This document shows positions 20,758 to 30,162 of a stretch of DNA of 64,000 nucleotides, piece after piece. The first letter of the stretch is position 1. Each line of letters opens with the position of its first letter. Source of the stretch: Rickettsiaceae bacterium (GTDB lineage Bacteria > Pseudomonadota > Alphaproteobacteria > Rickettsiales > Rickettsiaceae). Made by a program: the position numbers and the translations under genes. The notes below the pieces were generated by a model. That model was not told the origin of the DNA and searched no databases. It worked only from the letters and a program-made list of their open reading frames with translations. The DNA is taken from positions 1 through 64,000 of the forward strand of contig JAJFBM010000001.1 in NCBI GenBank assembly GCA_020697135.1. The letters run 5' to 3'.

Positions 20758-21678
20758 TTAATCTCTTAGCATATCAATTAAACTTGAACTTAGTATCCTT
20801 GCCATAATCCATTGAGAGTTTCTGATAGAATCCAGAGTCTGGGAAGCCAAAATTGCAGCTTCATTTTGATCTGCTGAAAATAATTCATTATATTCAGTTT
20901 GGATTGCGAGCTTTTGAGTTCGAAGTAACTCTGTTGCATCCGTAATCAACCTTGCATTATTACCGACTTCGGTAATTGTTTGCGACAAAAGCTTACGACC
21001 TTTGGATAGCATTTCAAATGACTCAGAAATTTTTCCTTCTAAAGCAAGATGGCAACTACCAATAATCTGTACGAAAGCTTCATCGCTTGCTACCACATTA
21101 TATGTAATTTCATTTGTACCATTTATTTCGTAAGTAATATCTGCTTGACTGCCTACAGTATAAGAGGAAGTAGCCTCCCCATCAACTAAATTACTAATAT
21201 TAACAATATCGTTTACTGGGTCATCATTTTGATCAAACCCTCCAAATAAAGCCTTTCCACCCTCTTTTGAGTTTAAAATTGATTTTATCGTTCCAAGATG
21301 TCCCTTTATAATTTGCTCTAAATTCATAGTAACTTTTGCAGGACTCTGCGCTTCTGTTAGCTCTTTCTGCATTGTTATAACTTCATTCATGACCCTATCT
21401 AACTGAACATCTGTTGATTGCAACCTAAGGCCTACTATTTTATTAGTCTCAATTTGAGAAAAAGTTTGATTTTGCTTTTTATACAGCTCCATATATTGCT
21501 TCAGCAAGCCATCCTTACTTAACTCAGCAAATTCATTATATTTATTACCTGTGTTTGCTTGATTATTGAACTTCGCATAATCTTTTAATTTATTTCTTAT
21601 ACCTCCTAAAGTTCCTTCTGTTATTTGAGCTTTAGAAGGCGCCCCTGGAAATGGTGATTTAACGTTTACATATGCCAT
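20758..21678 (-). CDS. flgL: Flagellar hook-associated protein 3 (FlgL)
   Basis: C-terminal DQNEAAILASQTLDSIRNSQWIMARILSSSLIDML flagellin-like helix, next to flgK. Confidence 0.85.
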   Translation of the reverse strand: MAYVNVKSPFPGAPSKAQITEGTLGGIRNKLKDYAKFNNQANTGNKYNEFAELSKDGLLKQYMELYKKQNQTFSQIETNKIVGLRLQSTDVQLDRVMNEVITMQKELTEAQSPAKVTMNLEQIIKGHLGTIKSILNSKEGGKALFGGFDQNDDPVNDIVNISNLVDGEATSSYTVGSQADITYEINGTNEITYNVVASDEAFVQIIGSCHLALEGKISESFEMLSKGRKLLSQTITEVGNNARLITDATELLRTQKLAIQTEYNELFSADQNEAAILASQTLDSIRNSQWIMARILSSSLIDMLRD

Positions 21679-21688
21679 AATAAATCTC

Positions 21689-24571
21689 CTATAAACTATT
21701 TAATAATGTATCCATTAATTTTTGAGATACACTTATTATTTTTGCACTAGCTGAATATGAATGCTGGAATCTTAAAACATCGACCATTTGATCGTCAATA
21801 TTAACTCCACCTGCTTGCCTGAACCGATTGAAGTAATTGTCATAAGCATTCTTAGTATTCTCAGCAGCAACTTTGGCAAGACTTAAATCTGCACTCAAGG
21901 TAGATACAAAAGCACTTACAAAACCAGTAAGTGTGGTATTAACGCTTACTGTTAAATCACTTCCTTCAAAGAAAAGCGATTTATTATTAATTTTTGTCAT
22001 TTCTTTAATAAGCTGGTCTGCTCCAATACTTAATCCAAACCCGTAAGGGGTCACAGTTGTGATATCTTGAGCAGCTGTTCCACCATATAAATTCACACTA
22101 TCAACAGTAGCAATTTTCCTACCATTTAATGAGGCAGTTATAGTTGCAAAATTTGTACTGACAGCAAAACTATTACCAGTTATACCTATTGTATTATGAG
22201 TAATTTCAATAGTATCTGTAGAAAGTGTGTAAGTAGCTTGGTCTGCTTTATCTGCAGTGTTTGAATTGGAAGCTTGTAACTCTGTCATAATATTATCAAG
22301 AGTTGCACCCCAATCTCCTGCTACTATTGTAATTGGGTTAGTAGGCATTGGTGTAATAGTGTCCCAGAAGGTAAATGTTGAGCCATTTACAGTTAAAGTG
22401 TCCCCATCACTTGGTAAAGCACCTGCAATATCAAAAGTAATATTACCAACCGCAGCTTTTGCTGCAATAGTCTTATTTTGAAGTTTTGAAGCTTCACGAG
22501 CAAGTTGTCCTGTAGCAAGATTTGTAGAAACTGCTACTATATCATCACGTACTTTAAAGTTTAGGGCAGGATTATCAGTACCATCATAACTTTGTGCAAA
22601 AAGATCATTAATACCTAAATAATGACCAAAACCAAGATTTGTAGCCACTGCTCTTATTTCAGATAAGCCTAATTCTTTACTAGTATCGTCTTGAATGACT
22701 AAGCGCATGTCTGAATCATGAGTTTTAAATATCAATGTTCCAGTTTGCGTATCATTTAATATATCGTTCCCATCTTCGTCAACTAGCCTTACTTCAGCAT
22801 ATGGTTGATTATTAGTAGACTCAATAACTATAGCATCACCTGTAGTAGAACCCGCTGTCGCATCGGCGATATATCTTTCATTGGTTATTTCGGTAGTGCC
22901 TGGGGTATCATCAATAATATATGTAAACTTACCAGTTGCAATTGTGCCATCATTACCTGCAACTCTTGCAAGTAATTCAATTTTAAAAGGACCACCTGCC
23001 GAAACTGCAGCATTAAAATCTACTTCTACTTCTTGTCCAGTTCTTACCCTTGTCCCTGCTTTCATATTAAAAGCATCAGGAATAGCAGAAGTTACAGCCC
23101 CAGATACTACAGCGCCTGCACTATCTTTAACGATTACATCTAAAACTTGGAATTCAGTGTCAAATTGTGAATCACTATCAAGTTCCAGATCAAATTTAAA
23201 AACTCCAAGAGGTGTTGTAGAAAGATCTTCTCTTGCAACAAGCTTTATATCTCTTATTAGATATTCTGTCTCATAATTTTTAGCAGTAGTGACTCTCCCT
23301 AGGCTTGCACGTGGAGCACATGCATCACTTTTAAAATACCCATTAAACTCATTCATTACGGTTCTAATATCAAACCTACCTTCTACAGCACTATTAGTAT
23401 ATAATTTTGATAAATTTAAATCTAAAGGCTTTACAAGTGATCCATCGTCTCGTTGAATAGGTTTGCCAAATTTATCTACTAGAGCAAATTTTACATTACC
23501 TTCCCATGTACGTTCATAAGCACCATTTACAGGTCTTGTACTCTGATACGTAGTTAAAGGTGGGTAACCACTTCCCTTATTATGTATTTTATTAAATTCA
23601 TTTGAAAGATGGGTAGCAAGATTATTCAACATCTCGAGATATTTAGGAATATATTTATCTCTCACTTCTAAAAGACCTTTTATTTTTCCACCTTTTAAAA
23701 TTGTAGAAACTGAGGAATCATCATAATTTATGGCAACAATATCTTTTCGGGATGTAATATCGCCTGCACTATTATAACTATAAACCGTCATCGGGTTCAT
23801 ATAGTCTTTTCTTTTAAAATTATCTACTCCTTCTTGCGCGTCGAATTCAATTGAGGTCTTATAATTACCTACAATAGTAGTGCCATCACTTAATGAAACC
23901 TCTACTTGTCCTTTAGGGCTATAAGCAACTCTACAATCAAGATAATTAGCTAGATCTTTAAGTAGAGCGTCCCTTCTCTCGTATAGGTTGGTAGCCTCTC
24001 CATTAATTGACATAGCTGAATTTATATCTGTATTTACTTGATTTAATTGTTCAATTATGCCGTTAATAGTTTGTGTACTATCTTCAAGATCTCTATCAAT
24101 TTCATATTGGTATTTAAAAGCAGAATTAGCAAGATCAGATACAACAAAAGCTAGATGCTTGAACCTATTCCTAGTTTCATCTTTTATTGAGAGTTCGGAA
24201 GGATCAAGCGATAATCTATTAACCAAATCAAATACTTTATCTATGACCAAATTTGGATTACTTTCATCATTTACGCTACCTATTAATCCCATTATTTGTT
24301 CAATATAATTTCTAACCGTCTCTTCTTTATGGTATTGCGATGCACCTTCACGTATTGCTTGATCCAAAAATTTATCATAAAATCTTTCAATGCTTTGTAT
24401 CTTTACACCAGTAATCTGGCCCCCAGTATAGCTTGGGACAAGATTCATTGACCTTTTGGTGAAATTTGGATCCTCAGCATTAGCAATATTAATCGAAGCA
24501 AGGCCGAACCCTTGCTGCATAGCTTTTAGGTTCGTTACAGCTGAATCAATAGCGTGATCTATACCAGACAT
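21689..24571 (-). CDS. flgK: Flagellar hook-associated protein 1 (FlgK), enlarged
   Basis: N-term AMQQGFGLASINIANAEDPNFTKRS and C-term VNIDDQMVDVLRFQHSYSASAKIISVSQKLMDTLLNSL; 960 aa. Confidence 0.92.
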   Translation of the reverse strand: MSGIDHAIDSAVTNLKAMQQGFGLASINIANAEDPNFTKRSMNLVPSYTGGQITGVKIQSIERFYDKFLDQAIREGASQYHKEETVRNYIEQIMGLIGSVNDESNPNLVIDKVFDLVNRLSLDPSELSIKDETRNRFKHLAFVVSDLANSAFKYQYEIDRDLEDSTQTINGIIEQLNQVNTDINSAMSINGEATNLYERRDALLKDLANYLDCRVAYSPKGQVEVSLSDGTTIVGNYKTSIEFDAQEGVDNFKRKDYMNPMTVYSYNSAGDITSRKDIVAINYDDSSVSTILKGGKIKGLLEVRDKYIPKYLEMLNNLATHLSNEFNKIHNKGSGYPPLTTYQSTRPVNGAYERTWEGNVKFALVDKFGKPIQRDDGSLVKPLDLNLSKLYTNSAVEGRFDIRTVMNEFNGYFKSDACAPRASLGRVTTAKNYETEYLIRDIKLVAREDLSTTPLGVFKFDLELDSDSQFDTEFQVLDVIVKDSAGAVVSGAVTSAIPDAFNMKAGTRVRTGQEVEVDFNAAVSAGGPFKIELLARVAGNDGTIATGKFTYIIDDTPGTTEITNERYIADATAGSTTGDAIVIESTNNQPYAEVRLVDEDGNDILNDTQTGTLIFKTHDSDMRLVIQDDTSKELGLSEIRAVATNLGFGHYLGINDLFAQSYDGTDNPALNFKVRDDIVAVSTNLATGQLAREASKLQNKTIAAKAAVGNITFDIAGALPSDGDTLTVNGSTFTFWDTITPMPTNPITIVAGDWGATLDNIMTELQASNSNTADKADQATYTLSTDTIEITHNTIGITGNSFAVSTNFATITASLNGRKIATVDSVNLYGGTAAQDITTVTPYGFGLSIGADQLIKEMTKINNKSLFFEGSDLTVSVNTTLTGFVSAFVSTLSADLSLAKVAAENTKNAYDNYFNRFRQAGGVNIDDQMVDVLRFQHSYSASAKIISVSQKLMDTLLNSL

Positions 24572-24580
24572 TTTATCCTC

Positions 24581-25051
24581 TTACACTTTTTGATTTATAG
24601 TCATTGGAGGCATGAATTTATATTCTGAATCTATGGGTAAAACTTCCCCTTCAGAGTTATAAACTTGCTCCTGCCTTTTAGATTCAATTAATTGATCCGA
24701 AAGCATACTGATTATTTGATGATTTATGTTTTTAGCAACTTCTAGCTTTGTATGATTTACTGCAAGAAGCCTACATAGGCTTAGATGGGTTTCTATTAAA
24801 GTTTTTTTTGACTCTTTATCAAGCTCTTTAGCTAAAGCATTGGCTTTAAATTCAGCTTCAAAAACTTCAATTTGCTCTAATATTTCAAGTTTTATAGGTA
24901 TTATCCTTAAAACCTCATCGATTTGATGGTTGTCAAGTAATTCATTCTCTCTTTCAACTATATGGGTGAGCTCGAATAAATAATTTTTTAAATCGTTTGC
25001 TATTTCACCCGGGGTTCTAATTTCCCCCTTCTGATAATTTTCCTTTGTCAT
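24581..25051 (-). CDS. Putative flagellar chaperone FlgN-like protein
   Basis: 156 aa helical protein immediately upstream of flgK in the transcription direction; called from position and helicity. Confidence 0.5.
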   Translation of the reverse strand: MTKENYQKGEIRTPGEIANDLKNYLFELTHIVERENELLDNHQIDEVLRIIPIKLEILEQIEVFEAEFKANALAKELDKESKKTLIETHLSLCRLLAVNHTKLEVAKNINHQIISMLSDQLIESKRQEQVYNSEGEVLPIDSEYKFMPPMTINQKV

Positions 25052-25460
25052 GTGCCTTCTCCCTTCTCTTCAAGGATTTATATATATCCTCTACCAGTTT
25101 ACTGTCTTGTGAAGCATAAGCGTCATGAACTCTATGAGTATTTAATTCAGACCGGAAAAGCTCTTCGGCTCCCCCTCCCCCGAATAAAGGATCTACCTCT
25201 ACCGTTGAAGCCATTATGTTCCACATTATAGCAAGGGTTTCTTTTTCGAATTCCTTTGCTGCCTTTCTATATGCAAGATCCGTGCCATCTTTGTCACTAT
25301 TATCTTTCATAGCCTGGCTAAGAGCTGCAGCAAATTCTACATTTGAAGGGATTTTTCCTTGCATCAACGAGCTAAATTCGCCGTGTTTTACTTTAGGCGT
25401 AGTTTGTTTTCTAGATTCAAGGTTATTATGATTGAAGTCTTTAAGTATATTTTTTGGCAT
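25017..25460 (-). CDS. Rod-binding protein (FlgJ N-terminal-like)
   Basis: AAKEFEKETLAIMWNIMASTVEVDPLFGGGGAEELFRSEL. Confidence 0.8.
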   Translation of the reverse strand: MPKNILKDFNHNNLESRKQTTPKVKHGEFSSLMQGKIPSNVEFAAALSQAMKDNSDKDGTDLAYRKAAKEFEKETLAIMWNIMASTVEVDPLFGGGGAEELFRSELNTHRVHDAYASQDSKLVEDIYKSLKRREKAHDKGKLSEGGN

Positions 25461-25510
25461 AAATTTTTTTATTTAATAAAAAGTTAAAAGCGCAATATAT
25501 ATTTATTTTA

Positions 25511-25553
25511 CTGGATCGCCACGAACTGCCTAACGCCAGTTCTCGCGATGACG
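25511..25553 (-). repeat. REP-like dispersed repeat unit
   Basis: ctggatcgccacgaactgcctaacgccagttctcgcgatgacg; reverse reads GTCATCGCGAGAACTGG...GTTCGTGGCGATCCAG. Confidence 0.8.
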
Positions 25554-25587
25554 TTCCTACAACGCCAATCCGCAATTTTCTTCCCCT

Positions 25588-25710
25588 AAATGCATCAAAA
25601 TTATGGAGAGCTAGGCGAAGGTAAAAATTTTAGGCCGAAATGTACTAATTATACATGAGGGTTTAAATTCTTTAGCTTCAACAACGCCAATCCACAATTT
25701 TCATGCATTT
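25588..25710 (-). repeat. Palindromic element, full copy 2, abutting the flgI stop codon
   Basis: aaatgcatcaaaattatggagagctaggcgaaggtaaaaatttt...tagcttcaacaacgccaatccacaattttcatgcattt; same core as 15945-16068. Confidence 0.85.
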
Positions 25711-26768
25711 TATTTTACTTCAATTTCAGCTTGAAGGGCTCCCGCCGCCTTAATATTCTGTAGAATTGTTATTATATCTCGAGGCCATACACCTAATTGG
25801 TTCAAACTTGTAACTAATTCACTAAGGCTTACACTTTCTTTTTCACCTATTTTCATAAAACCACTACCTCGTTTATCGTCTTGAGGATTTGCTAATTGAC
25901 CTCCACCAACTGAAATTACAAGATTACCTTGAGAGATTGCAACTGGACTGATTTTTACATTCTCACCCATAACAATGGTACCGGTTGCTTCATCAATAAC
26001 AATTTTAGCTTTTCTATCAGTTGTAATTTCAAGCTGTTCGATGTCAGCAAGGAAGGTTACAATATTGTCCTTTTGATGAGCGGGTATTGTAATTCTTACT
26101 GTTCCTGGGTCAAGAGCTATTGCTACATTGCCTGGTACTTTATCATTAATTGCATCAGCAATTGACCGAGCCGTAGTTAAATCAGGGTTATTTAGCGCAA
26201 GCTTTATTTGATTTAAAGATGCAAGTTTAAAATCTATCTCACTTTCAACTATAGCTCCTCTATGGATTAAACCTGTTGTCTCTACTGCTTTACTTTTTGT
26301 TTTAACGAGGTCTGAGGCTGGATCAAATTGTGACAAAGAAACTGGACCTTGGGCTACAGCATAAACATTTCCATCAGCCCCTAAGAGTGGCGTTGCAAGT
26401 AGCATTCCACCACGCAGGCTTTTAGCATCCCCAATGGCACTGACTTTAACATCTAATTTTGACCCAATCCTTGCAAAAGCTGGAAGATTTGCTGTGACTG
26501 TGACTGCTGCAATATTTTTTGTTTTAAGGTCAGAGCCTTGAATATTTACTCCAAGTTTTTCAAGGAAATCTGTAAGGCCTTTTTGGGTGAATGCAGAGTT
26601 CTTCATATTATCTCCGCTACCATTTAGACCTACTATTAGCCCATAACCGACTAATATATTTTCCCTTACACCTTCGATGGATGCTATGTCTTTGATCCGG
26701 CTTGAAGCATATGAGGGTCCGCTAAAGCATGATATAAAGCAAATTAGCAAGAGTTTTTTGATATTCAT
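25710..26768 (-). CDS. flgI: Flagellar P-ring protein FlgI
   Basis: Signal peptide; RIKDIASIEGVRENILVGYGLIVGLNGSGD, DFKLASLNQI, VIDEATGTIVMG. Confidence 0.95.
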   Translation of the reverse strand: MNIKKLLLICFISCFSGPSYASSRIKDIASIEGVRENILVGYGLIVGLNGSGDNMKNSAFTQKGLTDFLEKLGVNIQGSDLKTKNIAAVTVTANLPAFARIGSKLDVKVSAIGDAKSLRGGMLLATPLLGADGNVYAVAQGPVSLSQFDPASDLVKTKSKAVETTGLIHRGAIVESEIDFKLASLNQIKLALNNPDLTTARSIADAINDKVPGNVAIALDPGTVRITIPAHQKDNIVTFLADIEQLEITTDRKAKIVIDEATGTIVMGENVKISPVAISQGNLVISVGGGQLANPQDDKRGSGFMKIGEKESVSLSELVTSLNQLGVWPRDIITILQNIKAAGALQAEIEVK

Positions 26769-27058
26769 TATATTGATTATTAGGTTTATTAATCTATTAA
26801 TGGATTATAAATATGTTTTTGACTAAAGCAAAGTATTCTAGTAGTTCCTATGGCTATTTTTAATGATGATGGGAAATTTCCTATAGTTGGTCTATTGTAA
26901 AACCTTAGGCCTGAAAGATATTCACAATCTTTTTATATTGATTCAGAAATCTTCGAATTATGCTCAAAGGAAGGTTTTATTTTAAAATAATACTTATGAG
27001 AAAATGTTAAATGGAGCGATAGATGAAAGTTAGTTGCACTAAGTATCTATTAATAAAT

Positions 27059-28003
27059 TTACTCAATAATATAAAAATATGAAGGCAGGAGCTTAGGATT
27101 GAAATAGCCATCTACTTGGATTAAGCCTGTAGGTAAAAATATATCCTTCTTAATAAGTTCAGCCTTCAAATCCCTTTTTAATGGATTTGGCGAAAGATGC
27201 CTATTATTGACAACTGATAACGCACGGGCATCTTGCGATTGAATAATTTTATCAGCAACTTCTACAATATGGTTAGAAACTTTATATTCGCGTGACGCCA
27301 TCACAGTCATTGAATCAAGACTCATAGGCACCATGTGGGTAGGCGTTACAATTGTTCCAGGCTGTAAGTTTTGATTAATACTTGCAACAGGGCTAATTGA
27401 TAATACTATATTCGCGTCTTTATAATCTATTAATGAATTAGGAAGATAGCCATATCTATAATCCACAGTTACATTACTAGAAAGATGGATACGATTGAAC
27501 AGTAATGGGTCAAACACATTTTTCTCTTGAGTAAATCTCGCAAGTTCTGGAAAACTATCCTTTATTGTTTCTTGGATATATTTGATAAAAGATTCTGCTG
27601 AAGAATTTCTATGAATATGCACAACAATTTTTACTTCTTCATTTGGAGATTTTTTAGCAATAGAATGTGCATTTAAAATATAATATCTTATAATAGTCGC
27701 GAACGTATAGTAAACTTGTGCTTCATTAAAATTCTGCATATAAGTTTCTTTCAGCGGATATTTTTTTCTACCTATCCATTCAGCTACTGATAAATCCTCC
27801 TCTAAAGGGTTGCTTATAACAAAGCAAATATTCCCCCATACTTGGCCATTCTTTAACCTATCGTGAGGAATACGGCCACCAGCAATATTTATAATATCAC
27901 CAAATTTTTTAATATCCTTGATGTGATATTTAGACTGTGCCGCTTCTACATTGCAAGTAAGCAGAAAAAAACTTGTAATTATTAAAATAATATTTTTATT
28001 CAT
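27059..28003 (-). CDS. Secreted hypothetical protein
   Basis: Signal peptide MNKNIILIITSFFLLTCNVEAAQ; no recognised domain. Confidence 0.6.
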   Translation of the reverse strand: MNKNIILIITSFFLLTCNVEAAQSKYHIKDIKKFGDIINIAGGRIPHDRLKNGQVWGNICFVISNPLEEDLSVAEWIGRKKYPLKETYMQNFNEAQVYYTFATIIRYYILNAHSIAKKSPNEEVKIVVHIHRNSSAESFIKYIQETIKDSFPELARFTQEKNVFDPLLFNRIHLSSNVTVDYRYGYLPNSLIDYKDANIVLSISPVASINQNLQPGTIVTPTHMVPMSLDSMTVMASREYKVSNHIVEVADKIIQSQDARALSVVNNRHLSPNPLKRDLKAELIKKDIFLPTGLIQVDGYFNPKLLPSYFYIIE

Positions 28004-28076
28004 AGTATAAGTTTTACAACCTTACAAATATTTATAATTTTCATCTCTCAGCGTCTTTAAGGATTTATATTACTAG

Positions 28077-28163
28077 ATCGCCTGAATCGCCACGCCGCTT
28101 TCGCTTAAAGGCTCAAGCGCCTGGCGATGACGCTTCAACAACGCCAATCCGCAATTTTCATTC
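28077..28163 (-). repeat. REP-like unit fused to a partial copy of the palindromic element
   Basis: cgcctgaatcgccacg...ctggcgatgacg followed by cttcaacaacgccaatccgcaattttcat. Confidence 0.75.
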
Positions 28164-29927
28164 GTTTTTATCTTGTTCATTATAGAGAGAATAATACTCC
28201 CCCTTCCTAGCTATCAGCTCGTTATGCAAGCCTTGCTCTACAATCTCCCCTTCTTTCATTACAAAAATTATGTCTGCATCAATAATGCTTGAAAGCTTAT
28301 GAGCAATAATTATAGTTGTTTTTCCTTTCTGTAATCTTTTTAAAGAATGCTGCACTTCTTTCTCTGATATTGGATCTAATGCACTTGTTGCTTCATCTAA
28401 TATTAAAATTGGCGCATCCTTTAAAAATGCTCTTGCAATAGATAATCTTTGACGTTGTCCACCTGATAAAGTAGTGCCATTAGTACCTATAATAGTATCG
28501 TATTTTTGCGGCAGATTCTCAATAAATTCTTCAGCATTTGCTGCTTTGGCTGCTTCCAAAATTTCTTCTCTGGTAGCATCAGGTTTGCCATAAGCAATAT
28601 TCTCTGCTACAGTTGCATCAAATAGCATTATGTCTTGGGTTACAAGTGCAATATGTCTTCTTATTGAGTCAATAGTAATCTGATTTATGTCAAGGTTATT
28701 AATAAAAATTTGGCCTTGATTAGTTTCATAAAAACGCACAAGTAAATTTGTTAGAGTTGTTTTACCACTTCCAGACTTACCAACTATCGCAACTGTTTTA
28801 CCAGCTGGAACCTTAAGGTTTAAATTTTTTATAACTTCACGCTCACTAAGCTGCAAACTAATATCTTTAAATTCAATAGATGCTTGCTTACATAGAAGCT
28901 CTACCGCTCCTTTTTGATCTACTATCTGTGGTTTCACATCAAGTATCATGAATAGTCTTTTTGCGGCAGCAAGCCCATCTTGAAGGTTTATATTTAAAGC
29001 AACAAGGCTTTTAAGCGGTCTATAAGCTGAGAAAAAGGCAGTTATGAAGGCAACCAATGAGCCAGGCGTAGATTTACCATTCATAACTTTTATTCCACCA
29101 TACCAAAGTATAAGCGCAAAAGCGACACCACTTAATATTTCCATAATTGGGGAGGTAAGCGAGTCAAATCTTGCAGCTCTTTTATAAAGCTTAAAGATAT
29201 TTTCAACTATACTTTTTGCGCGAAAGAATTCTTTTTCTTCACCTTGGTAAGATTTTATTACTCTAATTGAGGTAAATACTTCATCAAGTTTTGCTGTATA
29301 ATTACCAAGCTCTTCTTGGGTAGAGGAAGAAATTTTACGCATCTTCCTACCAATCCTCATTACAGGATAAATTGCAAGAGGAAATACAAAGAACACTACT
29401 ATTGAAAGTTCAGGCTCAAGCTTAAACATTACAAAGACAAGGAGTGTTGCTGATAAAAAGTGCTTAGCCATTCCAATTAATAAATTAGAGACCGCACCAC
29501 GCATTAAGGTTATATCATTAGTAAAGCGTGAAATTAATCTACCAGCAGAATGTTGTGTAATAAGGGATAGGTCAGCATAAAGCAAATGCCTATATAAAGC
29601 CATTTGCATATCTGTTAAAATTCTCTGTCCAAATGACCTAATTAAATAATATTGAAAATATTCAGATACACCTTTAATACTGGTTACTAATAACATCATT
29701 AGCGGCATTACAAGCAGCATCGTTTTATCACGCGTCACAAATATTTGGTCAATAGCAGGCTTTACAAGATTAACTAGAACTGCGCTGCAGATTGCAACTA
29801 TAATCATAAAAAAAACCGCCAGCAATATTTTCCACTTATAAGGCTTTATATAATCCTTAAATAGACGGCGAAATATTGCAATAGTCGGATATATTTCAGG
29901 GAGGTTTTCTTCTAAATTTATATGCAT
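28158..29927 (-). CDS. ABC transporter, permease/ATP-binding fusion (MsbA-like)
   Basis: Six-TM domain, GKSGSGKTTLTNLLVRFY, LSGGQRQRLSIARAFLKDAPILILDEATSALD. Confidence 0.92.
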   Translation of the reverse strand: MHINLEENLPEIYPTIAIFRRLFKDYIKPYKWKILLAVFFMIIVAICSAVLVNLVKPAIDQIFVTRDKTMLLVMPLMMLLVTSIKGVSEYFQYYLIRSFGQRILTDMQMALYRHLLYADLSLITQHSAGRLISRFTNDITLMRGAVSNLLIGMAKHFLSATLLVFVMFKLEPELSIVVFFVFPLAIYPVMRIGRKMRKISSSTQEELGNYTAKLDEVFTSIRVIKSYQGEEKEFFRAKSIVENIFKLYKRAARFDSLTSPIMEILSGVAFALILWYGGIKVMNGKSTPGSLVAFITAFFSAYRPLKSLVALNINLQDGLAAAKRLFMILDVKPQIVDQKGAVELLCKQASIEFKDISLQLSEREVIKNLNLKVPAGKTVAIVGKSGSGKTTLTNLLVRFYETNQGQIFINNLDINQITIDSIRRHIALVTQDIMLFDATVAENIAYGKPDATREEILEAAKAANAEEFIENLPQKYDTIIGTNGTTLSGGQRQRLSIARAFLKDAPILILDEATSALDPISEKEVQHSLKRLQKGKTTIIIAHKLSSIIDADIIFVMKEGEIVEQGLHNELIARKGEYYSLYNEQDKNE

Positions 29928-30162
29928 ATTAAATAAAAAAATTTATACGTTATAATGGAGCTAAATTTCATTTTTTACAATAGTTTTTCGCATATTATTG
30001 TACATTTTTTCTTAATATATTGCAGTATATCATTTAACAAGTTAATTCATTAAAGCTTTGGTAGTGTTTTCTGCATAGTTTTACTTTACTTAAGGCTTAA
30101 AAACATTTAAATTAGCTCTTATATTATAGCTGTAAAATGATAATTATCGCAAAATATTTTTC

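Noticed and set aside
22881-23276. 131-aa + ORF inside flgK
   Set aside because: Antisense shadow ORF (Ser/Thr/Pro-biased) within a well-supported CDS.
26790-27055. Possible decayed ORF between flgI and 27059
   Set aside because: Multiple stops in all frames read by eye and no recognisable protein motif.
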